NCBI GenBank assembly: GCA_963930775.1
Contig: OZ005689.1
Span: forward strand, 22,690,058 to 22,754,057
Reading direction: 5' to 3'
Length of the DNA: 64,000 nucleotides
From: Cliona cf. orientalis
Lineage: Eukaryota > Porifera > Demospongiae > Clionaida > Clionaidae
Both the position numbers and the translations under genes were made by a program. This document shows positions 54,658 through 64,000 of the stretch, piece by piece; position 1 is the first letter of the stretch, and each line of letters opens with the position of its first letter. The notes under the pieces are model-generated. The model was not told the origin of the DNA, searched no databases, and saw nothing but the letters and a program-made list of their open reading frames with translations.

Positions 54658-55459
54658 TTTTACTATGTATCATGAGCCTTGTTGCACACGAGTGTAGACC
54701 AGCGGTCCAAAAACACGTACAAATGTTGCAGATCAAGGAAGTGCATCCGGTGGCACATTCTAGTGCAAGGAATTTTTTTGCCGTTTTTTATCATTTATCT
54801 TACCTATTCTATGTAGGCCATCTTTCTCTTCTAGGACTCCATACAAGACCAGCAGATAGAGCAACTCCTCTACTCTAATTTCTGCTTGTTCAAGTCCTAT
54901 AACCCAGGGGCGATTTTTTATCTGACACAACCTTTTCGAACTTAGAGCTCTAGCTCCATGGCCGCCTGCGCATGCCGCCGCATCATACTTTCCTCCAATT
55001 ATACGTACATGTAGCTATGAGTAAAATCACAATCGGTGTTGCCACAGATCTGACAGAGAGTGTATCTATGGTGACAAGGTGAGTTCTTCTATGTTCTACA
55101 TTAAAATTGTGATAGCTATTAATTTATGGGGTGATTATGGTACTAACTATTGTTATATAAGATACTGGCTAGTGACCACTTCCATGTTTAAAGCTGTTTG
55201 CTTGATTCTTTAGTTCGTTCTGCCTTAGGTTTTGCTTTCATTTTGTATGTTCCTTTCTACCATAGAATCCCATATGTTCTATGTCAATCTAAGGTACTTT
55301 CATCTGATTCTTCCAAATGTCGCTTACAAGGGCGAACACTTGGTGCCATGTGACTACCTGTAGTGATTCCTTGACGTCTCCTGGAAATTGCTGTGGGTTG
55401 AATGTACGTTTTTCTAGTACCTGCTACTGAGCTGCGAGTTTTTTGAGTGGTAGAAAATA
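54658..55459. other. Non-coding stretch between MITE and DUF7869 element
   Basis: Small frames without domain signal, such as one at 54672-54878. A minus-strand frame at 55487-55284 is basic and unmatched. Confidence 0.4.
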
Positions 55460-56095
55460 TGTGACCGGATCTGAGAAAACCCGGCATATTCGATTTTTCA
55501 TGAAAATCGCAATTGCACTCTAGTACCTTTCTATGACCTTTGAACTAACTGCCGTCCAAATTTGAAAGCGATCGCCCGCTTCATTTATGAGATATGACGC
55601 ATTTTATCTGTTCGCGCTTGAAACATTGAATTCGAGAAATTACGTTCTAAACGCGTTGCTATGTGCACGAATGATGCATCCGTATACTAATCGTATACGC
55701 ACGCGCATTGCGCTTGGCGTGGAATTAGTGATTACGTAACCGTCACCTGATCGGCCGGTCGCTGTAGTTAGCTAGCTAGATCTCGCGATTGAATACAAGG
55801 CTGGAGAGAAAGCTCTATGATTGAAGGAAGGAAAGAGGTAAGCTTAAGGGTTAATACGGAGGGGGGGGGTTATGTTTACTTTAGCAACACTCTTTTGCCG
55901 CTGTCTTACAGTGCACGTCGGGTGATACGCAGGATCTAAGTACTACTAAAGATAGAACAGGCGATTGACCCCTTCGAATTATCAGGGGAGGTAAGTGCGT
56001 ATAAAAGAGAGAGAGAGGGCCCCATGGCCGGAGTAACAATTAAGGCATGCACAGATATACACAAGCAAAATAATAAGAATTGCTAGCAATGGTAG

Positions 56096-58334
56096 TCAGT
56101 GCCTCCTGGTGCGTTTAGGTGTGGGTGGTGTGTCTGTGTCAAGTGAAGGGTTGGGGCAGACAAGATCTTGGCACTCCTCTGGACAAAATTCTCTGATTTT
56201 ATCGAAGAGGTATTGTCTACGTTCATCTGATAGCCCAGGGGGTGGTATGATGGGAGGTAAATCTGTTGGAGATGGTGTCCACTTTTCATCCTGAGCCATC
56301 TGTATCTCTCTCTCAACACTATCGACACTATCCTTGACGATTACGTAACCTGGTTTGGAGTGGGTGAACGCAAGGTGATGCATCGATTTGATGCCCTTCA
56401 GAGCTCTCTGTCGAAAGGGCTCATCAAAAAAGCTTGCCCAGTCATATGTGGGAACGATCACCTTTCCATCTTGACTGCCAATGAGCTGAGCGTGGTTCAC
56501 AGCTGCTGATGACTCTACCACTCCAACGATGTCATTGAGGCACCCAATTCTGGTTCATCTGTATGCTTGCTTAAACAAGCCGAAATACCAGTCAGGTGAG
56601 AACTTTGTGTGTCCCACGATTAGAAACGACAGTGTGATGTTCCTGTTCAGGCCAGATAAGACACTCCATGCAAGATATTGCATGATGTAGCGGTTCTTAT
56701 TTTGGCCAGCGCAATTGTCAGCATGGAGGTGGAGATCAGCTTCACCAAAGTTGTGTGTGGCCAGAAAGTGGTGGAGCATGCTTATATTGTTGGCTCCTTT
56801 CCCAGTGTTGACTGCCTCGTCAATAAGATAGTTAACCTGTATTTATATGCCACATTAAAGTTGAAGATAATGCTTTCTAATTAACTTGCACCTGCCTTGG
56901 TACCGCCTCACAGCACACGCCAAAGATGGCACACTTGCGTGGTGTGAGGAAGTACACAGGTCCTGGTTGTTGAGGGTCACTGGGATAATGCACCCACATG
57001 CAAATTACATGTACATGTATGTACTGGTTGTGTGTATTATGATAACAAAGGACATACTTGCTGAGCCATATCAAAGCTAAAGTGCATTGTGATGTTGTTG
57101 GTTGTAGGGGGCAGGCATGCATAGATGGGAGGGACTTGGAGTTGGCCATCCACAGTGAAGGTTTCCTTCAGGGCCCCTTTGGATGTGTCAATTACACTCC
57201 TATAGTACGATCTCTCCTCGGTGGCCAAACGAAGATGCACCTCCGCATCCTTTAACACCTGATGTTAGAACATGTTATCTGTGAACTGGTGTCATTGTTA
57301 CCTGTGTCTTCTCTTCGTCAGGTGTGTTAGCAGATCTCATGATAGCCCTACTGTGTTGTTGACACACCCAACAGAGATCGGATATGGGCTTCATGACCAT
57401 AACCTGCGGGGCCAGCTGTCGCCAGAGTCGACAAAAGGTGGTGTAGGCAGCTGCTTTAATGTTCGCCTCATCAGCTGACAGCTTGTACTGGACCCAAACT
57501 CCCTAGTTTGTACAGGTATGAATGCAAGTATAGTAAGTCTGTGTACATGTAGATCACATGTCACATACAGTGTGCTGTATAGTGTTACAGTGACAGTGCA
57601 TGCTCTTGTAAAACTTGGTCCAGTTTGTGTGTGTGTATGTCTGTGTGAGTGTGTATGGGGGGGGGGGGGATAGTGTATATCGGAGTGTGTGTGTGTGTAT
57701 GTCTGTGTCTCAAGTTTGGGGGGTGTACATCTGTGTGTTGTGTATGGGGGTAGTGTATGTTGGAGTATGTATGTGTGTGTGTGTCTGTGTCTTGAGTGTG
57801 TGAGTGTGGGGGGTGTACGTCTATTGAGTGTGTGTGTGTACATCTGTGTGTCTTGAGTGTGTGTGTGTATATGTGTGTGTATGTAGGGTGTATGTCTGTG
57901 TGTGTCGAGTGTGTGCATGTGTATGTAGGGTGTATGTGTCGAGTGTATCTCTGTGTGCGAGTATATGTGGGGGTGTATGTCTGTGCGTGTGAGGGGTGTA
58001 TTGCTGTGTGTGTATGTCTGTGGAGTCTTGTACCTTCTTGGTTGTGTTAGATGGTAGTAGTTGGAGGTCGTCCCGTTTGTAGCCAGGAATCCGACCAGGG
58101 AGGAGGATGGCATTTTCCTCTGCGTAGTTAGACAAGAAGGCTACCAGGTTTTTGACCTCATCCAGCTTCAGTGCATGTTTTGGCAGCCTCCTTGTATTCC
58201 CATGCACTCGCATGGTCAACCCTGTAGCCAAGAAGCTAGCCTTTAGGGCCATGAAGCAATCTTTTCCTGTGAAGCACATAGTATTACTATAAGCATGTGC
58301 ACTAGTTTGTGTGTGGGTGTACGTCTCTGTATAT

Positions 58335-58365
<31 letters not shown>

Positions 58366-59281
58366 TGTGGGTGTATGTGTTGAGTATGTATGTGTGTGTG
58401 TGTTGTGTGAGTGAGTGCACATAATTCTTGTACCTATTCCATGTAACTTTTGGAAGGTGGTCCTACAAATTCTTACTCCTCCATGGTAAAAAGCCATATT
58501 GGAGCGCTGTCGTACTTTCTTTGAGTTGGTGGCCTGGTTGTTGGAGAGTAGAGCAGATATCTGCCCTAGGAGGACGAGATCTAGCTCGTCTCTGCTGAGC
58601 TCCTTACACTGCAGCCTCACGCTCTCATATTGAGCTTGAGAAAACTGCGTGTAGCAAGGGTTGCCGTCATTCCTTTTACACCCACACCCTTTACCCAAGA
58701 ATGCAGCAAGGTCAGCATCAATGTCGGCCTATTACAATTATACCATAGTATATAGCTAACTTTGTATGATGTATTGGACTTTTATAGGTACCTCTCTCAC
58801 TCCCTCTCTCTCTCCAGGACTCTCCCCAGGATTTGGAATCGGGTCAGCTATCATCTCTTCAGGCTCAGTAGTAGGCTGAGAAGGCTCAAGGAGCTCTGGT
58901 GGCACTCTAGTAACAAGATCATCCAGGTCCAGCTTCCTGATGAATGGGTCATTACCCATCATCAATACCACCATCATAGAAACCTACAGCCATACTTTTG
59001 AGCATTATTATCGTATTTTCGTTTGTTTTGTTTACCATTGAATTGAGAGGGAGAGTCTTCCTCCTCTTGCTCGTCTACAGCAAGTGGTATTGATTCGGTA
59101 AAGTGGGGTCAACGCTATAAGTCAGTCACTTACCTGGAGAATCATAACCAGGGTCATCCCCACAAAAGGTGTGGATAAAGTCTGTGAGGGCGGGGTCATC
59201 TGTACTGCCGACGTAGGTGCGGCCTTCTTGAGTCAACGCGTTCAAAAGCTGGGCAGCGTCTCTGTCTCGCGACATGGACAT
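56096..59281 (-). pseudogene. DUF7869-domain gene, about nine exons
   Basis: Exons on the minus strand: 59281-59134, 59074-59036, about 58983-58792, 58728-58434, 58266-58034, 57502-57302, 57258-57058, 56993-56892 and 56836-56096. Motifs are KGCGCKRNDGNPCYTQFS, VCQQHSRAIMRSANTPDEEK, HFSFDMAQQ, VHYPSDPQQPGPVYFLTPRK, LHADNCAGQNKNRY and FLIVGHTKFSPDW. This is the DUF7869 family order as I recall it. A TGA follows KQAYR at about 56557, in a position where relatives have Arg. The acceptor before VHYPSD reads GTGG instead of TAGG. Frames of exons 2-3 do not join simply. D/N residues in HADNCAGQNKN and SFD suggest an RNase H-like fold; this is inference. Confidence 0.7.
57608..58412. repeat. TG/GTGT microsatellites with poly-G in DUF7869 introns
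   Basis: Long GT-rich runs interspersed with TATGT and poly-G (57657-57669, 58351-58366). The open frames on both strands (Cys-Val-Cys or Thr-His-Thr repeats) are artefacts of the repeat. Confidence 0.85.
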
Positions 59282-59498
59282 AGCTCGCAAAGGACGATAC
59301 AGAGTGGTTCAGCTTTGGAAAGTCCTGAAGGCTGCTCAGCGCAGGTGGCGTTTACCCACGCGCGCATTTCAATTAGCGTTTGTAGCAACGCACTCCGTAA
59401 ACTACGGCCACTGACAGAGACCTCGCCCGACATGCCGGCACGTTCGAGCTTATTCTGCTCTTTCCGTTGAGAACTAGTCTATCTCAGATCCGGTCACA

Positions 59499-60854
59499 TA
59501 TGTAACAATGAAGATAGTTTGGGTGTAGCAGAGCTTGGAGGTAGGAAAAGGATTTCTTTAAACCAATTAGATACTTGACATCGAGAGTTTTAATTCTTTC
59601 TCCTACCTCTACATCTTCCACAAATGAGTTACAGAGTCTCACTATTTCACTTTGGAGTTAACCATGTTCCTCCATTAATCATAGAGTCGGTAGACTCTAT
59701 AAGTAGGAATGGCCCGGATATGCCATATATGTAATACATTACAAATACCCAAATATCTCAAAATAGGTAATTTTGTGAAATTTCTAAGTGTGAAAATCAG
59801 AATCTCCAGCAAATTGTGCATCTAGCAAGACCAAGATTATACAATTGTACATGCCAGAACCAGATATTTGAAAAATAGCCCATTTCTCATTCTTTCTTTC
59901 TTTCTTCTTTTTTCATTATCAGGGCTAACTCAAGACTGTCTGGACCGCTCGCCTTAGTTCTTGTATAAATCCACTCTATTTTGTAGCGCGCAGGTCCATG
60001 GCACGTTTGTTTGGCGTTATCTCGACAGCTATACGAAATGGTGGCGGCGCATTAACTAGTGGGTGTGTCTGATACGCCATTAATTTTTGTCATACAATGC
60101 GCATGCTTGGAATGTTGCCATGGTGAAATCATGTGACTATGGTCAGGGGCGTGGCGCGCACAATGCAGCATGAACTGCGATACCGGAACGCATACAATGT
60201 AACTGGCCTGGCTCAAGCTCGATCGCTCAGCGCTCAGACACTCGCGGCGCTCAGTTCTAGCTTTGAGCTAGGCGCCAGGCTCTCCCGCGTGAGCTAGCTA
60301 TAGCGTAGTTAACTAGGCCAGTGCGAGCTGAGCGCTATACAGTGAACTAGGTATCAAGACTCTTGGCCTCAGCAGTCAGCATATTAAACAAGCCAGTTCA
60401 CAACTTGAAGAGACACACCGCTACCTGGGCAGCCTTCTTTGTCAGCCACCTTGAAGGGAGTGGCTAAGACTTTTCGCGCACGCGCGAACTTCGGTACCTC
60501 CCATCTACTAGCTACTTAATTACACTGAGAGTTGAATGAGCAACCCATTTAAGATGGCATTGATAAATTATGCTAAGAGCAATAAAAAAAGAACAGAAAC
60601 AAGGATAAAAAACAATAAAATTGAAGGATGAAGTAGGGATGGCAGGATCAAAAAGTACACAAACAAGATTTGTAAGGCATAAGCATCTGCTATACATCCC
60701 TACGCTTTCTTTTTGAGGGGTGCAGAAACTAAATGCAACTGAATCAAAACTGACTATCCTGAACCATTGTGGCAACCACAGAACAACCTGAATGTCTCCC
60801 ACATGCCACACTTGACAAATACATCAACATTAATAGCTAGGTGCTTAATAATGG
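59499..60854. other. No gene recognised; GC-rich inverted stretches
   Basis: At 60198-60340 GGCCTGGCTCAAGCTCGATCG, TTTGAGCTAGGCGCCAGGC and ACTAGGCCAGTGCGAGCTGA are partly inverted to one another, suggesting a decayed inverted-repeat element. The rest shows nothing. A 99-codon minus frame at 60811-60512 is hydrophobic and unmatched. Confidence 0.4.
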
Positions 60855-61345
60855 TCAATACAAAATCTTCCATATTTGGATGATTCTTGCACTACTTCAA
60901 AAAATCTTCCATATTTGGATGACTATTGTTCATTTGTCTCTATAGAGAGACTAATGTCATCTATAATCATCCAATTATGGATGTTTTTGAACATCCGATA
61001 ATGGATGATTCTACAATCATCCAATGATGGATGATACTTTTCATAAATTTATGGATGATTCTTGTCATCAGTTTATGGATGTTTCTAGTACGGAACAAGA
61101 TTCATCCAGTAATGGATGGTTCTTATCATCAAATTGTGGATGATTCTTATGCTAAGTAAACATCCAAAAGTGGATGAATCTTGTCATCAGTTTTTGGATG
61201 TTTCTAGTACGGAACAAGATTCATCCAATAATGGATGATTCTTATCAATTTATGGATCATTCTTATGCTAAATAAACATCATCCAAAAGTGGATGATTCT
61301 TGTCATGGATGTTTCTAGTAGCTACTTTGACCAATAATGGATGAA
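60855..61345. repeat. TGGATGATTCTT satellite with about 118-bp higher-order unit
   Basis: Words TGGATGATTCTT and their partial complement CATCCA alternate through about 490 bp. A larger unit (GTCATCAGTTT...GGATGTTTCTAGTACGGAACAAG...CATCCAAAAGTGGATGAATCTT) starts at about 61055 and recurs at 61173 and, truncated, at 61291, so the period is about 118 bp. Confidence 0.8.
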
Positions 61346-61800
61346 TGTTATCATTAACATTAATTAATAAACCAAACAGCATACTATGAATATTTGCATA
61401 AATTTAGATGGATACTTTTTCTAAACCTAATCTACCTCTTTTATCCATGTTTGTAATACTTAGAAACAATGTTATGTGAAACAAAGTTTTCGGATTTCAT
61501 GTAGGCTATTTGCCCCTTGATTCTTTGAAGTCCAGCGTTGGCTTGTTCATTAACTTGAGAGTTAATTGATGCCATATCTGAGCTGGTATACCTGTTCAGA
61601 GAATAGCCACTTGAACAGCCAACATGACCACGCCAATGAAAGCGGTCAACTAAAACGTTGGTGCTCTGGAAGTGAATTGGTTGGCGGTTGAGAATGTACT
61701 GGTGCAACTTACAGCTGTTATCATAGATGATGGTTGGAGGCTGTTCAAAACGAGTCAAAAAGATTTCAAAAGGATGTCGTGGGGACTCGTGAGATCACAT

Positions 61801-63285
61801 TACCGTAGGATTGGTATGTTATGCGGTATTTTTAGTTATGCGATTATGCGAATTTTAGCGAAATCGCACGATTAAAAATCGCAAAATAATAATGCGCATT
61901 ACATACATAGCGCATAGGGCGGGCGGCCGATGCGCGCGCCGCGTACATGTGGTCCTATTGCATGCATGCGCGATCGATCTGCTACAGCGCTAGTAAGCGC
62001 TCAGTGTGTTTGGCCGAATAGTACAACAGTTTGAGCCTGGAAAGAGCCAGAGAGAAGTACGCTGCCGATATTTACGGACTACTGGTGAGTATTTTCACCT
62101 ATACTAAGGGCTGATAGCTCTTTCCTCTACTAGAGCAGGTAGTCTTATGCCCAGACCCCACCCTTGAGGGTGGAGTCTGGCTCATAGTATTATCGCATAA
62201 ATAAAAATCGCACAATACTTTTAAGGTACCATTTAATTGCGTGGGCGTGAACGTCAGGAATGGCTAATTCAATTAGCGAATCGTGAAGGGGCGTGGCCGA
62301 AGAGGCCATACGAGTGCTTTTGGTCGAAGGTGGGCGTGTCCAGAATCGGCCAGGGATGATTATGCGCGTGTAATTAGCGACCGGAAGTGGCCCCTGAAGA
62401 AAAGGCCGGTAATTGCCCACATCAAAGCAAGATCAAAGCATTCTTGCTTAACTATTAACCGCAACGACTTAAAAAAAAAAAAAAAAAAAAGCTAATTAGG
62501 CCTAATTAAGCATGTGGGCGTGTTCCTGGCACTGTGTGGAGTGTGTGCGTGTGCGTTAATGCAGGTTTTATTGCTTCCGATTGGGCGTGGCTTCACAGGC
62601 CAGTGCTTGGACATCGGGGCCGGGGACTTGGCTGCGGCGATAGGTGGGCGTGTCCCGGATGCGGTGGTGACCTTTGAACCCGTCCAGGAGGCTTTGGGGG
62701 CGTGGCAGGAGGTCAAAGGTGAGGCCATGTCTGTTAATGAGGCACTGTACGGCGGTGCGATCGAGGGGCCTGTACGGCTGGACGGAAGCTGACAATGGTT
62801 TGAAGCAGATGTGGTTGCGATGACGTGTTGTTACTCCGCCCACACAGGAAATGAGGTGAGCTCTTGTGTGGGCGGTGTGGCAGAACGGCCTCCAAGTGTT
62901 TGTGTGTGTTTTGGCCATGAGGAAGCTGTGTTTTAATTGGGATTGATTGTGGGCTTCCGGTGGACATCCGGTGGTTAGTAGGCACTTGATTGAGAATGGT
63001 GGTCCTTGGGGAACAGGGTGGGGCTGTTTTGGGCGTGGCCTGGCCCCTCCCTTCCGGCTCGGCTTCCGGTCAATGGAGGATATTAAATGAACACTTCCGG
63101 CTCTAGCAGCCACACCCCTGAGACCTGTGCAATTAAAAGGGCGTGGTTACACAACATGCACCTCACTAATGACTTTGATGTGATTTAGGTGTCATATCCC
63201 CCACCTCACGCCCACGCAATTTAATGGTACCTTAACTAGAAAATCGCATAAATTTAACCTCGCATAACATACCAATCCTACGGTA
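61801..63285. mobile_element. MITE with 25-bp TIRs inserted at TA
   Basis: TACCGTAGGATTGGTATGTT (then ATGCG) at 61801 is inverted as CGCATAACATACCAATCCTA (then CGGTA) ending at 63285. The interior repeats GCGAT/ATCGCA words. It contains the GC-rich TTAA element copy 2. Confidence 0.9.
62225..63231. mobile_element. GC-rich TTAA element, copy 2 (1,007 bp)
   Basis: TTAA at 62221-62224 and 63232-63235 flank GGTACCATTTAATTGCG and TAATGGTACC. It is collinear with 34154-35151 throughout; differences are scattered substitutions and a longer internal A-run (62471-62490). Confidence 0.85.
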
Positions 63286-63330
63286 CTTCAAACCCATAGC
63301 AAATTGCGTGCCAACAGTACAGCGTGAAGA

Positions 63331-64000
63331 TGCCTGGCGTTAGGGTGGGGTGACTAGATGAATACTTTCGGCAGGAGTCTGCATCGTCTCATGTTCGGCT
63401 GGAGTTGGTGTGGTCAGTTGCATAGACGAACTATTGGCAACTTAGGGAAAAAGGAAAGTTTTTTGTCTGCTGGTGGTTTTGGAAAGGCTTGTGATGTTCT
63501 GTCTTGAAAAGGGGCCAGCAAGAGTTCGCAAAGATGATCAAAAAGTTTGCATACATCAGCTGGGATTGGATCGCCAAAGGGTAGCTTCAGAATAAATGAC
63601 GCCAGAACTGGAGCGACATCCTACAGCATCTTCAGCTCACTCTGGTACTGGATCTGGCAGATGTCGACACCTGATGCGATCAATCTGATTACTTCAAGAG
63701 CTTCCGGATCCCAGCAGGAAAAGAATGAGACACACAAATATTATTGAAGAGGAAGAGCAAGAATGGCCAAGGAGGAAACAGAGAAAGGTGTATGATCCCT
63801 TGAGTGAAAAGCCAACACCATTAGCTATTAGACGCCCAAGAAGAAAGTAGAACTAACCATAACTTCGCTTACTCTGACTTTGTACATGTACATTACAATA
63901 ATACTTATCATCATGCACCACTAAAACTTAATGACAAGTTATATAATGGCTAAGAAGCATCCAGTACCGGACGATATATAACGCGCACAAGAAACATCCA
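63331..64000. other. Unassigned end of window
   Basis: A plus-strand frame with MRHTNIIEEEEQEWPRRKQR and KPTPLAIRRPRRK (63725-63849, stop) looks like an acidic/basic protein tail, but I cannot place it. The last bases repeat CATCCAGTACCGGACGATAT/ACATCCA. Confidence 0.3.

Larger units (their letters stand above)
55460..59498. mobile_element. TIR-bounded element carrying a DUF7869 gene (4,039 bp)
   Basis: TA precedes TGTGACCGGATCTGAGA at 55460, and TCTCAGATCCGGTCACA ends at 59498 followed by TA. The first about 300 bp parallel the MITE at 50210 with divergence (AACCCGGCATAT, GCGATCGC, CGAGAAATTACG, GCGTTGCTATG in the same order). The interior is one large minus-strand gene. Shared ends with the IS630/MITE group are visible; whether DUF7869 is itself the transposase or a captured gene is open. 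Confidence 0.75.
61441..63330 (-). pseudogene. TE transposase fragment (YDNSCKLH...HWRGHVGCS family), split by MITEs
   Basis: The 3' part 61800-61441 reads ESPRHPFEIFLTRFEQPPTI, IYDNSCKLHQYILNR, DRFHWRGHVGCSSGYSLNRY and SSDMASINSQVNEQANAGLQ. On the far side of the MITE (63330-63286) the frame continues upstream with GIFTLYCWHAICYGFEV, and joining across a TA gives VM, then an in-frame TGA. I recall this YDNxCxLH...HWxxHxxCSxGY arrangement from multicopy invertebrate and plant proteins that resemble KDZ-type transposases. The superfamily is uncertain. Confidence 0.5.

Noticed and set aside
57391-58420. Long open frames on both strands in the TG-rich region
   Set aside because: Translations are Val-Cys-Val or Thr-His-Thr repeats from a microsatellite; real exons of the DUF7869 gene flank it.

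Overview
The window reads as a eukaryotic, metazoan-type chromosome segment. Genes are split by many short GT-AG introns, there are microsatellites, and almost all coding capacity belongs to transposable elements. The mix (piggyBac, Kolobok, IS630/Tc1-like, a DIRS-order retroelement, a LINE, a DUF7869 gene, a RAG1-like transposase gene, a P2X7-C-terminal-like gene, a SAMD3-like gene) is what I would expect from a marine sponge or another early-branching animal. The species is inference, not something the sequence proves. No rRNA gene, canonical tRNA gene, bacterial operon or CRISPR array is visible.

Layout. 0.4-2.9 kb: a hAT-like MITE and remnants of a multi-exon zinc-finger TE gene. 2.85-11.9 kb: an IS630/Tc1-like transposon with a tail-to-tail accessory gene ending in a SHOCT-like domain; its transposase gene is split by a complete DIRS-order (Ngaro/PAT-type) element with split direct repeats at 5.1-11.2 kb. 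12.2-13.8 kb: a truncated MITE and the 3' end of another TE gene. 14.1-19.2 kb (minus strand): the best intact gene, a six-exon SAMD3-like protein of 551 aa. 19.4-23.9 kb: a decayed multi-exon C2H2 TE gene. 24.6-26.1 kb: protein-kinase and Penelope-like fragments and a MITE. 26.1-30.7 kb: a second IS630 copy, interrupted by a hAT-like MITE that is itself interrupted by a piggyBac element; a second SHOCT accessory remnant follows tail-to-tail. 32.6-37.3 kb (minus): a RAG1-like gene with a zinc/RING N-terminus and DDE-like core motifs. 38.2-45.2 kb: a LINE split by a Kolobok element that carries its transposase plus a convergent CXC/P2X7-type gene. 45.5-48.7 kb: a small acidic gene and several MITEs. 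48.8-50.1 kb: a RecQ helicase pseudogene. 50.2-54.7 kb: a MITE broken by another MITE and by an intact piggyBac. 55.5-59.5 kb: a TIR-bounded element carrying a DUF7869 gene. 60.9-63.3 kb: a 118-bp higher-order repeat, then a transposase fragment split by nested MITEs.

Togetherness. Insertions can be ordered because target reading frames or TIRs resume on both sides. Examples are the DIRS in the IS630 transposase, Kolobok in the LINE reverse transcriptase, and piggyBac in a MITE end. One TIR type (TGTGACCGGAT...) links the IS630 element, about 650-bp MITEs and the DUF7869 element. Several unrelated DNA transposons here carry a second gene tail-to-tail with the transposase, 100-130 bp apart. 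This is the most interesting theme of the window.
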